A stretch of 15,153 bases of DNA, taken from contig JANXNO010000518.1 of assembly GCA_025354075.1 (NCBI GenBank), positions 1 to 15,153 of the forward strand. Reading direction: 5' to 3'. Source of the DNA: Burkholderiales bacterium (lineage in GTDB: Bacteria > Pseudomonadota > Gammaproteobacteria > Burkholderiales > Casimicrobiaceae). Positions 1 to 6,388 of the stretch are shown in pieces. Positions within the stretch are counted from its first letter, which is position 1. Each line of letters opens with the position of its first letter. A program made the translations under genes and the position numbers. A model generated the notes under the pieces. That model saw nothing but the letters and a program-made list of their open reading frames with translations, had not been told where the DNA came from and searched no databases.

Positions 1-207
1 GTTCTGCGCGCCCGCCATTCGAAACAACAAGTATTTGCTGCGACGTTCAATGGCAACAATGCGTTGCCCACGAAGCTGAGTTTCAAAGTCTGCGGCGATG
101 GGCCAGCGAAGCCGTCGGTCACGAACGACGACATCGGCGACAGTGGTGTCAATCAGGCGCGATTCCAGGCCGCGACGGACGGTCTCAACTTCAGGTAATT
201 CAGGCAT
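1..207 (-). CDS. mutM: Formamidopyrimidine-DNA glycosylase MutM (Fpg), 5' part only
   Basis: Bifunctional DNA glycosylase/AP lyase that removes 8-oxoguanine and other oxidised purines in base excision repair. The minus strand from an ATG at 207 encodes 69 codons with no stop before the window edge. The protein opens with [18 protein letters not shown], the Fpg/Nei N-terminal signature: Pro2 (N-terminal after Met removal) is the Schiff-base nucleophile and Glu3 the catalytic acid. A further RRSKYLLF block at about residues 56-63 holds the conserved Lys of Fpg proteins. The usual length is about 270 residues, so the zinc-finger C-terminus lies outside. It is divergent from the TPR gene across 48 bp, and both promoters must fit in or overlap that gap. 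I saw no clear Shine-Dalgarno. Confidence 0.95.
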   Translation of the reverse strand, partial: MPELPEVETVRRGLESRLIDTTVADVVVRDRRLRWPIAADFETQLRGQRIVAIERRSKYLLFRMAGAQN

Positions 208-255
208 GGCACAAGTGTAGGCGGCGGCCCACAACAGCCGACAGAAACCCGGTGT

Positions 256-1974
256 ATGCTCAAGTTTATGAAGTACCCCGCAATCGTTATTGCCTCTATG
301 GCGTTGGGCCTGAGCCCGCTGGCTTCTGCACAGACCGCGACTGGCGCACCGATCAATGATCGGGCCGTGGTGCTAGGCATTCTCGCCGCCGAGTTCTCGT
401 TGCAAAACGGTGATCTGGCAACCGCAGCCAGCACCTACTTTGAGGTAGCCAAACGCAGCCAGGATGCAAAGGTTGCAGAGCGTGCGGTGGAGCTCCTGAT
501 GCGCAGCCGACGACTCGACGACGCGAAGGAAATTGCCGCGTTGTGGCAAGACGCCGACAACGCGTCAGTGCGTCCGCATCAGGTGGCGCTGGCGCTGGCC
601 TTGACCAGTGCCGACGAGCCGCGCGCGCTGGCCACCGTGAAGCGCATCGTGATGCTGCCCGAGGCGGTTAGGGCCGAGTCGATTGTGGATGCAGCGCGGC
701 AGCTTGCAACCTACCGTGATCGCGATATTGCGGTAAAGCTCGCCAGCGTGTTTACCGAGCAACTCCCGAAGCTTGCCGAGTCGCAGTATGCGTTGGCCGT
801 GGCGAGCACTGGTACTAGCAATTCACGAATCGGTGAGGCGCTGATCGCCATTGATCGCGCGCTCGTGCTTAAACCTGGCTGGCCACAGGCGGTGGCCGTG
901 AAGTCTCGTCTGTTGCTGGCCCGTGCTGTAGCGGCCAAGACGCCGCTGGCTGAAACCGGGGCTGATGCCGTGGCGCTGCTGGAGGCGGCTATCGTCAGCA
1001 ATCCGGATGCGCGCGATTTGCGTTTGCTCCTGGCACGCACGCTGTTCGATCTTGAAAAATTTGCTGAATCGCGCAAACGATTTCTAGCACTGGCTGATGA
1101 CGGTAAAGAGGACGCCGACGAAATGCGGCTGGCGGCCACGCTGTCGTCGTTTCAGGGGCAGGATTGGGACACGGCCGAGCGTGAATTTTCAGCGGCACTG
1201 GCCGCTGAACGTGGCGAGCCCGCAGCCATTCTTTACTACCTGGCGCGCATCTCAGAAAGCAAAAAACAATGGGGCGAAGCCGTCGATCGCTACCTTCAGG
1301 TGCCGCGCGGTGAGCGTTATTGGGAGTCGCAGCTGCGCATCGCGGTCGCGATGGCGCAGGACAAGCGTTTGTTGCAGGCGATTGGCCACCTGCGTTCGCT
1401 GCAACCAGCATCTCCGGTAGAGCGGCTGACGCTGGCGCAGACAGAATCCACGTTGTGGCGCGACGCGGGCGACAACGCAAAGGCGTTCGCAGCGCTCGAT
1501 GCAGCGCTGGTTGGCGATCCAGACAATACGGACGTTCTCTACGAAACAGCGATGATCGCTGAGCGTATTGACCAGCTGGATGAGGCGGAGAAGCGACTGC
1601 GCCGCGTGATCGTTTTGCAACCTGAGCGGGCCCATGCTTACAACGCGCTGGGTTACAGCTTTGCCGATCGAAATGTCAATCTGGACGAAGCGCGCACCCT
1701 GATCGAGAAGGCGCACAGCCTGGCCCCGGACGATCCCGCGATTCTCGACAGCATGGGCTGGATTGCCTATCGTCAGGCGCGACTCACCGATGCCGAAGGC
1801 TACTTGCGTCGCGCGATAGAAAAATTTCAGGATGGTGAAATTGCGGCGCACCTTGGTGAGGTGCTATGGGCGCAAGGGCGCAAAGAGGACGCGCGTGCCG
1901 TCTGGCAAAAACAGCTCGCAGCACAACCGGACAGTGACATTCTGAAAAAGACGATGGCGCGGTTTGAGAAGTAA
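256..1974 (+). CDS. Secreted tetratricopeptide-repeat protein upstream of lolB
   Basis: A 572-residue TPR protein of unknown exact function. The N-terminus is a Sec signal peptide: Lys3/Lys6, a hydrophobic core at about residues 8-20, and a likely cleavage after Ala-Ser-Ala near residue 25, so the mature protein is periplasmic or envelope-associated. Helical TPR units run through most of the chain. The clearest are four in a row at about residues 425-560, with the expected W/L-G-Y-A-P spacing (for example the [12 protein letters not shown] helix). TPRs are protein-binding scaffolds and no enzyme motif is visible. The stop codon overlaps the lolB start by one base, so translation is probably coupled, and the neighbourhood suggests envelope or lipoprotein biogenesis (inference). 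An ATG at 268 is an alternative start that keeps the signal peptide. Neither has a good Shine-Dalgarno. Confidence 0.85.
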   Translation: MLKFMKYPAIVIASMALGLSPLASAQTATGAPINDRAVVLGILAAEFSLQNGDLATAASTYFEVAKRSQDAKVAERAVELLMRSRRLDDAKEIAALWQDADNASVRPHQVALALALTSADEPRALATVKRIVMLPEAVRAESIVDAARQLATYRDRDIAVKLASVFTEQLPKLAESQYALAVASTGTSNSRIGEALIAIDRALVLKPGWPQAVAVKSRLLLARAVAAKTPLAETGADAVALLEAAIVSNPDARDLRLLLARTLFDLEKFAESRKRFLALADDGKEDADEMRLAATLSSFQGQDWDTAEREFSAALAAERGEPAAILYYLARISESKKQWGEAVDRYLQVPRGERYWESQLRIAVAMAQDKRLLQAIGHLRSLQPASPVERLTLAQTESTLWRDAGDNAKAFAALDAALVGDPDNTDVLYETAMIAERIDQLDEAEKRLRRVIVLQPERAHAYNALGYSFADRNVNLDEARTLIEKAHSLAPDDPAILDSMGWIAYRQARLTDAEGYLRRAIEKFQDGEIAAHLGEVLWAQGRKEDARAVWQKQLAAQPDSDILKKTMARFEK

Positions 1975-2642
1975 TGCATCGAGCTATGGTTAGCGGGATT
2001 TGTGGGAGCGGTGTTGGCCGCGATTGCCTCAGCGTGACAGTGCGACTGATGGCCTCGGCACTTTGCGTGTCGATGTTGCTTCCTGCATGTACTTCTGTGC
2101 CTATGACCGCAGTGCCAACGGGCTTTGCGTCCCCCGCGCAGACGCTGACACATCAATTTTCACTCGCCGGTCGATTCAGCGCAAAGAACGGCGCGGAGCA
2201 GGTCAGTGGGCAATTTCGCTATTCGCAAAACGACGCTGAGCGCACTCTGAATCTGTTTTCGCCACTCGGTACGCCGCTCGCCGATATCGTCGCTAACCAG
2301 CACGCCGCGACGCTGACGCAGGCGAACGGCGCGACGCAATCTGCGGCGTCGCTCTCTCACCTGTTGCGTACTGTCATTGACTTGCCGGTGACCGATGCCA
2401 TGCTCTCCGCGTGGCTGCAAGGGCAACCGTCAGTGCCTTCAGTTCAAGGCACGGAGCGCGATGCAACGGGTCTGCCGTCGCGCTTTGTTGAGGGCGGTTG
2501 GGAGGTCATGATTTCAGCGCGCATGGACGGCGCAGACGCTGCGCAAAACACGCTCAATGCACCCAAGCGGATGCGCTGGAGCCTGCTCGGTCAGCCCGAC
2601 ACCGAAGTGCGGTGGGTGATCGACGAATGGCGCGCACGTTAG
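1974..2642 (+). CDS. lolB: Outer-membrane lipoprotein LolB
   Basis: LolB accepts lipoproteins from periplasmic LolA and inserts them into the inner leaflet of the outer membrane. The sequence shows a lipobox LLPAC with the acylated Cys at residue 39. After it come typical LolB blocks: an FSLAGRF strand, a GQFRYSQ strand, a central LNLFSPLGTPLADI segment, LPVTDAMLSAWLQGQP, and a GGW strand. Length (222 aa) fits the family. The ATG overlaps the upstream TAA (TAATG). That start gives an unusually long 38-residue leader. A GTG at 2034 or ATG at 2049 would give a shorter lipoprotein signal with Arg before the hydrophobic core, so the true start is uncertain. The 3' end overlaps ispE by 16 bp, forming one transcription unit with the TPR gene and ispE. 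Confidence 0.88.
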   Translation: MHRAMVSGICGSGVGRDCLSVTVRLMASALCVSMLLPACTSVPMTAVPTGFASPAQTLTHQFSLAGRFSAKNGAEQVSGQFRYSQNDAERTLNLFSPLGTPLADIVANQHAATLTQANGATQSAASLSHLLRTVIDLPVTDAMLSAWLQGQPSVPSVQGTERDATGLPSRFVEGGWEVMISARMDGADAAQNTLNAPKRMRWSLLGQPDTEVRWVIDEWRAR

Positions 2643-3508
2643 CCGTGGCACGCGTTGCCTCTTTGAAGCTGCCCGCAGTGGCAAAAATCAATTTGTTCCT
2701 GCACGTCACAGGGCGTCGCGACGATGGTTATCACTGGCTCGAAAGTGTGTTCGTGCCGATTTCGCTGGCTGACACGGTTCGACTGACGCTGCGAACTGAC
2801 GGCGAAATCCACCTGCTCAACGCGCCAGAAGGTTTGTCTGAAAGCAATGACCTCGCTTGCCGCGCAGCACGAGCGCTGCAAGCGGCCACACGAACTCATT
2901 GGGGCGTTGATATTGAACTGGTGAAACGTATCCCACAAGGCGCAGGTTTGGGCGGCGGCAGCTCCGACGCCGCATCTGCGTTGCTCGGCCTCAATCGGTT
3001 GTGGAATCTCGCCTTGCCACGCGCGGAATTACAGAATATTGGTGCAACACTCGGTGCCGATGTGCCATTTTTTGTGTTCGGCCTCCCTGCGTTAGCGCGG
3101 GGTGTAGGCGAGCAATTGCGAGCAGTGACGTTGCCTGCGCAGCTGGTGGTGGTTGCGAGTCCGGGTGTCGCGGTCGCCACCGGCCCGGTGTTTACGCATC
3201 CTGATTTGAAGCGCGACACCCCACCGTTAAGCGTGTCAGTTTTCGATGTAGATTTCGGGCGCAACGATTTGCAGCCCGTCGCGGCGAGGCTTGCGCCCGA
3301 AATCAATCGGCTTTGCGAAGCATTTGTCGCGGCGGGCGCAAATCCACGAATGACGGGGTCAGGATCCTGTGTGTTTGCGCTTGCTCACGACGCGAACCAA
3401 GCGCGCACTTTGCGTGCGGCGCTAGTGCAGGCTGGATGGCGCGCATGGGCCGTGCGTACGTTGCGCCGCCACCCCCTTTACAGCCTCGTAGACGGTGCTA
3501 TAATTTAA
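2627..3508 (+). CDS. ispE: 4-diphosphocytidyl-2-C-methyl-D-erythritol kinase
   Basis: ATP-dependent GHMP-family kinase of the non-mevalonate (MEP) isoprenoid pathway, phosphorylating the 2-hydroxyl of CDP-ME in the cytoplasm. The 293-residue protein has all family landmarks. PAVAKINLFL near the N-terminus carries the active-site Lys (K20). GAGLGGGSSDAA at 105-116 is the ATP phosphate-binding loop. GADVPFF carries the catalytic Asp (D145). MTGSGSCVFA at 242-251 is GHMP motif 3. An in-frame extension upstream to 2498 exists but lies over lolB in another frame and looks unlike ispE, so ATG 2627 is chosen. It overlaps the end of lolB by 16 bp, implying coupled translation. Its last codons contain a strong promoter for the downstream tRNA. 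Confidence 0.96.
   Translation: MARTLAVARVASLKLPAVAKINLFLHVTGRRDDGYHWLESVFVPISLADTVRLTLRTDGEIHLLNAPEGLSESNDLACRAARALQAATRTHWGVDIELVKRIPQGAGLGGGSSDAASALLGLNRLWNLALPRAELQNIGATLGADVPFFVFGLPALARGVGEQLRAVTLPAQLVVVASPGVAVATGPVFTHPDLKRDTPPLSVSVFDVDFGRNDLQPVAARLAPEINRLCEAFVAAGANPRMTGSGSCVFALAHDANQARTLRAALVQAGWRAWAVRTLRRHPLYSLVDGAII
3477..3504 (+). promoter_or_regulatory. Sigma-70 promoter with extended -10, for tRNA-Gln
   Basis: The -35 box TTTACA is at 3477-3482, followed by a 16-bp spacer and a perfect TATAAT at 3499-3504. TGC directly before the -10 makes it an extended -10 promoter. It sits in the last codons of ispE. Transcription would start near 3511, about 55 bp before the tRNA, leaving a short 5' leader to be trimmed. 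This is the best promoter match in the window. Confidence 0.8.
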
Positions 3509-3566
3509 GGCTTCCTGTGATTTTTTGATTCACCACCAGTGAACCAAAACGCTCGCAGGAACGTGT

Positions 3567-3641
3567 AGGGGAGTCGCCAAGTGGTAAGGCACCGGATTTT
3601 GATTCCGGTATACGTAGGTTCGATCCCTTCCTCCCCTGCCA
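3567..3641 (+). tRNA. tRNA-Gln (anticodon UUG)
   Basis: A 75-nt cloverleaf with encoded CCA. The acceptor stem AGGGGAG pairs perfectly with CTCCCCT, the discriminator is G73, and 3' CCA ends at 3641. The anticodon stem CCGGA/TCCGG encloses the loop TTTTGAT with anticodon TTG at 3599-3601. The T-arm loop is TTCGATC. The T-stem (3614-3618 with 3626-3630) has one U-U mismatch at its second pair. Its position between ispE and prs matches betaproteobacterial gene order. It is preceded by its own strong promoter and followed by an intrinsic terminator. Confidence 0.97.
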
Positions 3642-3662
3642 ACCCGGTTTTAATGACGACAG

Positions 3663-3709
3663 GCGGTCTTCAAGTCGCAATTCAACGCAACTTAAGGCCG
3701 CTTTTTTTT
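3663..3709 (+). terminator. Rho-independent terminator after tRNA-Gln
   Basis: GCGG (3663-3666) pairs with CCGC (3698-3701). The stem continues through T-G, C-G, T-A and T-A pairs and, after a one-base bulge at 3671, AAGT with ACTT. It is followed immediately by eight T residues (3702-3709). It ends the tRNA transcript 39 bp before the prs start codon. Confidence 0.8.
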
Positions 3710-3748
3710 CGATAGTTCACTTACGTCAGTCGCCCAGATAGGCCCGCC

Positions 3749-4699
3749 ATGAGTTTTCACGACATGATGGTGTTTACCGGCAACGCGAACGCCAAGCTGG
3801 CGGCCTCCGTTGTCGAACACTTGAACCTTCGCCTCGGCAAGGCACAGGTGGGCAAATTCTCTGACGGCGAAGTCAACGTCGAAATTCTCGAAAATGTGCG
3901 CGGCAAAGACGTCTTCGTCCTGCAATCCACCTGCGCGCCGACCAACGACAATTTGATGGAGCTGGTGATCATGGTGGACGCGTTAAAGCGCGCCTCCGCC
4001 GGTCGTATCACCGCTGCCATGCCGTACTTTGGTTACGCACGTCAGGATCGCCGCCCTCGTTCCGCACGGGTCGCGATCTCGGCAAAAGTGGTGGCCGACA
4101 TGCTGTCTGCCGTCGGTGTGGACCGCATGTTGACGATGGATTTGCATGCCGATCAGATTCAGGGCTTCTTCAATATTCCGGTTGACAATATTTACGCGAC
4201 ACCGATTTTGCTTGCGGATATCTGGAAGCAGAAATACGAAAACCTCTTGGTGGTGTCGCCTGACGTTGGCGGCGTGGTTCGTGCGCGGGCGGTGGCAAAA
4301 CGGCTCGATACTGATCTTGCCATCATCGACAAACGGCGGCCCAAAGCCAATGTGTCCGAGGTGATGAACATCATTGGTGATGTAGCGGGTCGCACGTGCG
4401 TCATCATGGACGACATCGTCGACACCGCGAACACATTGTGCAAAGCCGCGCAGGCGTTGAAGGACAACGGCGCGGTGAAAGTGATTGCGTATTGCACACA
4501 TGCTGTGCTGTCGGGCGACGCGGTGAACCGCATCGCTGGTCCGTCGCTCGATTCGCTGGTGGTGACGGACACGATTCCGCTATCGAAAGAGGCAGCAGGC
4601 CTCGGCAAGATTCGCCAGATTTCTAGTGCGCAACTGCTTGCCGAAACGATGCAGCGCGTGAGCAACGAGGACAGTGTTTCGTCGTTGTTTACGGAATAG
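3749..4699 (+). CDS. prs: Ribose-phosphate pyrophosphokinase (PRPP synthase)
   Basis: Makes 5-phosphoribosyl-1-pyrophosphate from ribose-5-phosphate and ATP for purine, pyrimidine, His, Trp and NAD synthesis. The 316-residue length matches the bacterial class I enzyme. Visible motifs are a VFTGNAN start, [12 protein letters not shown] (about 34-45), the flexible-loop region [28 protein letters not shown] with the metal/ATP-site His (H133), and the PRPP loop [10 protein letters not shown] at 221-230. The loop carries Ala-Asn where the E. coli enzyme has Gly-Gly, which may be lineage-typical. The start at [11 protein letters not shown] aligns with the usual family N-terminus. No promoter is visible between the tRNA terminator and the ATG, so prs may depend on terminator read-through or on an unrecognised promoter. 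Confidence 0.97.
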   Translation: MSFHDMMVFTGNANAKLAASVVEHLNLRLGKAQVGKFSDGEVNVEILENVRGKDVFVLQSTCAPTNDNLMELVIMVDALKRASAGRITAAMPYFGYARQDRRPRSARVAISAKVVADMLSAVGVDRMLTMDLHADQIQGFFNIPVDNIYATPILLADIWKQKYENLLVVSPDVGGVVRARAVAKRLDTDLAIIDKRRPKANVSEVMNIIGDVAGRTCVIMDDIVDTANTLCKAAQALKDNGAVKVIAYCTHAVLSGDAVNRIAGPSLDSLVVTDTIPLSKEAAGLGKIRQISSAQLLAETMQRVSNEDSVSSLFTE

Positions 4700-4826
4700 T
4701 TTTTAGTCTCTCTCCATTGCGGGAGGGCGCAGATTTTGCCCGGTTGCGATTACGCGATTGGGTTTTTGACATTGACGCTGGTCGCGGCGCTTTGCTCAAA
4801 ATTTTTGAATCTTTTGGAGTATAAAA

Positions 4827-5513
4827 ATGGCAACAGAATTCACCGCGTTTCCGCGTGAAGTAAAAGGCAGTAGTGCGAGCCGCCGCCTTCGTCTCACGGC
4901 GAAAGTCCCTGGCATCGTCTACGGTGGCGAAGCAAAACCCGAGTTGATCGAACTCGATCACAACGCCCTGTGGCATGGCCTCAAGAAAGAGGATTTCCAC
5001 AGCTCAATCCTGACCATGACGGTTGGCAGCGCCAAGAGCCAGGTGCTCCTGCGCGACGTGCAATACCACCCGTTCAAGCAGCTCATCCAGCACATCGACT
5101 TTTTGCGCGTTGAAGCGCACAAGCCGATTCAGATGAAGGTGCCGGTTCACTTCGTGAATCAGGATATTTCACCTGCGGTCAAGCTGTCGGCTGCCATCGT
5201 TAACCACGTGATCAGTGACGTCGAAATCGCCTGCCTGCCAAAAGATCTGCCGCGCTTCATCGAAGTGGACCTGCAGAACCTCGTGGCTGGCGCATCGATT
5301 CACGCCTCTGACGTGACGTTGCCTGCAGGCGTGACGCTCGTGTTCCACGGCCGTAACAAAGACGTGGTGTTCGCTACCGCATCACTGGTCGTCGAGGAAG
5401 CCGCGCCAGCCGAAGGCGCAGCTACGCCTGCCCCAGTTGCCGCATCAAAGCAAAAAGCGCCAGCGGCAGCAGCAGCCGCGCCAGCAGCCAAAGCACCGGC
5501 CAAGAAGAAGTAA
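4827..5513 (+). CDS. rplY: 50S ribosomal protein L25, long form (general stress protein Ctc)
   Basis: 5S-rRNA-binding protein of the large ribosomal subunit. At 228 residues it is the two-domain Ctc/TL5 form rather than the roughly 94-residue enterobacterial form. Residues 1-93 form the L25 5S-binding domain (the GSSASRRLRLTAKVPGIVYG segment and the LLRDVQYHPFKQLIQHIDF segment). The TL5 C-terminal beta domain follows to about 188 (KVPVHFVNQ, LPKDLPRFIEVDL). The tail is a low-complexity Ala/Pro/Lys stretch ending in three lysines, likely disordered. A good GGAG Shine-Dalgarno at 4816-4819 sits 7 nt before ATG 4827. A TTGACA at 4766-4771 could be a -35, but no convincing -10 follows. A strong terminator closes the gene. 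Confidence 0.96.
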   Translation: MATEFTAFPREVKGSSASRRLRLTAKVPGIVYGGEAKPELIELDHNALWHGLKKEDFHSSILTMTVGSAKSQVLLRDVQYHPFKQLIQHIDFLRVEAHKPIQMKVPVHFVNQDISPAVKLSAAIVNHVISDVEIACLPKDLPRFIEVDLQNLVAGASIHASDVTLPAGVTLVFHGRNKDVVFATASLVVEEAAPAEGAATPAPVAASKQKAPAAAAAAPAAKAPAKKK

Positions 5514-5525
5514 TTCTTCATCGCC

Positions 5526-5543
5526 CGCAGAGGAAACTCTGTG
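5526..5543 (+). other. GNRA-loop hairpin after rplY stop
   Basis: CAGAG (5528-5532), loop GAAA, CTCTG (5537-5541) forms a perfect 5-bp stem closed by a GNRA tetraloop, extendable by a G-U and a C-G pair. It lies between the rplY stop and the terminator. It has no T-run of its own, so it is a small 3'-UTR structure rather than a terminator. Confidence 0.5.
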
Positions 5544-5546
5544 TGG

Positions 5547-5575
5547 AAAAAAGCCCGCTTCGTGCGGGTTTTTTT
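5547..5575 (+). terminator. Rho-independent terminator of rplY
   Basis: CCCGC (5554-5558) and GCGGG (5564-5568) form a GC-rich stem around loop TTCGT. Six A residues precede it and seven T residues follow (5569-5575), so the stem can extend into A-U pairs. This is a textbook intrinsic terminator that separates rplY from pth. Confidence 0.92.
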
Positions 5576-5654
5576 GTCGCTAAATTCCCATACAGCTTTA
5601 TTCAAAGAACGTTGTTTAATTTGGGTATAGATCGGTTAATCGCCATAAGTCGAC

Positions 5655-5719
5655 TATTTAGATAAATACGGTCAACGCCCATATGCAATGGGGCTTCAAG
5701 CAAAAAGCTGATATTCAGC
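5655..5719. other. Cluster of three short palindromes upstream of pth
   Basis: The 186-bp stretch between the rplY terminator and pth is AT-rich and has no gene I can support. It holds three perfect dyads within 65 bp: TATTTA-GA-TAAATA (5655-5668), CCCAT-ATGCA-ATGGG (5678-5692) and GCTGA-TAT-TCAGC (5707-5719). They could be operator sites or 5'-leader stem-loops of the pth transcript. A TATAGAT at 5626-5632 could be a -10, but no good -35 matches it. Confidence 0.4.
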
Positions 5720-5761
5720 GGTTACACTCCTCAAACACACTCACAAACCGTAACGTACGCC

Positions 5762-6388
5762 GTGACCTTCCCTAAAGCGCCCATCAAACTCATCGTCGGC
5801 CTCGGCAATCCGGGGCCTGAATACGAGCGCACCAGGCACAACGCCGGATTCTGGTTTGCAGAGGACGTGGCCCACGATATTGGCGGCAGTTTTGCCAGCG
5901 AAAAAAAGTTTTTTGGCCAAATTGCGCGCGGCTCGGGCAGCCGGAGCGAAGTCCGTGCGCTGAAGCCGCAGACCTTCATGAATCTGTCCGGTCAGAGCGT
6001 CGCCGCAGTCGCCAAGTTCTACGACATCGCTCCGGATGCCATCCTCGTTGCTCACGACGAGCTTGATCTGGACGCGGGCGATATCAAACTTAAATTCGGC
6101 GGCGGACACGCCGGGCACAACGGTTTGCGCGACATTCAGGCGAAGCTGGGGACTGGCGATTACTGGCGGCTGCGCATCGGTATCGGCCATCCGCGCGATT
6201 CCGCTAATGCCCAACAACCGGTCGCCGATTGGGTGCTCAATCGCCCGCGTCGTGACGAACAGGACGCTATCGAAATCGCCATTGAGCGCGCGCTGGCGCT
6301 GCTCCATTTTTTAATCGCAGGCGATACTGAAAGCGCGGTGAAACAGTTGCATACCAAGCCCAAAACTACGCTTAAAGTCACCGAATGA
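5762..6388 (+). CDS. pth: Peptidyl-tRNA hydrolase
   Basis: Releases tRNA from peptidyl-tRNA lost by stalled ribosomes. The 208-residue protein has every catalytic residue of bacterial Pth at a constant +6 offset from E. coli: N16 in GLGNPG, the catalytic H26 in TRHNAG, N74 in MNLSG, D99 in AHDELDLD and N120 in GHNGLRD. The GTG at 5762 is the only start that includes the IKLIVGLGNPG strand. There is no obvious Shine-Dalgarno. The stop overlaps the antiporter start by 4 bp (ATGA), so the two are translationally coupled. The rplY-pth order is a common bacterial pairing, though here a terminator and a 186-bp spacer intervene. Confidence 0.97.
   Translation: MTFPKAPIKLIVGLGNPGPEYERTRHNAGFWFAEDVAHDIGGSFASEKKFFGQIARGSGSRSEVRALKPQTFMNLSGQSVAAVAKFYDIAPDAILVAHDELDLDAGDIKLKFGGGHAGHNGLRDIQAKLGTGDYWRLRIGIGHPRDSANAQQPVADWVLNRPRRDEQDAIEIAIERALALLHFLIAGDTESAVKQLHTKPKTTLKVTE

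Noticed and set aside
2498-2626. In-frame upstream extension of ispE by 43 residues
   Set aside because: It lies over lolB in another frame, has Arg/His-rich content unlike IspE, and the family N-terminus begins just after ATG 2627.
4409-4438. Ala-Asn in place of Gly-Gly in the PRPP-binding loop of Prs
   Set aside because: The rest of the loop and enzyme is intact and I think this variant occurs in other betaproteobacterial and neisserial enzymes, so it is probably lineage-typical rather than a defect.
3983-4501. 172-codon open frame on the minus strand inside prs
   Set aside because: His/Arg-rich shadow of a conserved gene with no start-site signals.
4705-4740. Possible terminator after prs (CTCTCC / GGGAGG)
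   Set aside because: The arms do not pair continuously and no T-run follows.
5400-5510. Ala/Pro/Lys repeat tail of rplY as a possible frameshift product or insertion
   Set aside because: Low-complexity Ala/Lys tails are common in long-form L25/Ctc proteins and the frame is continuous to a normal stop.
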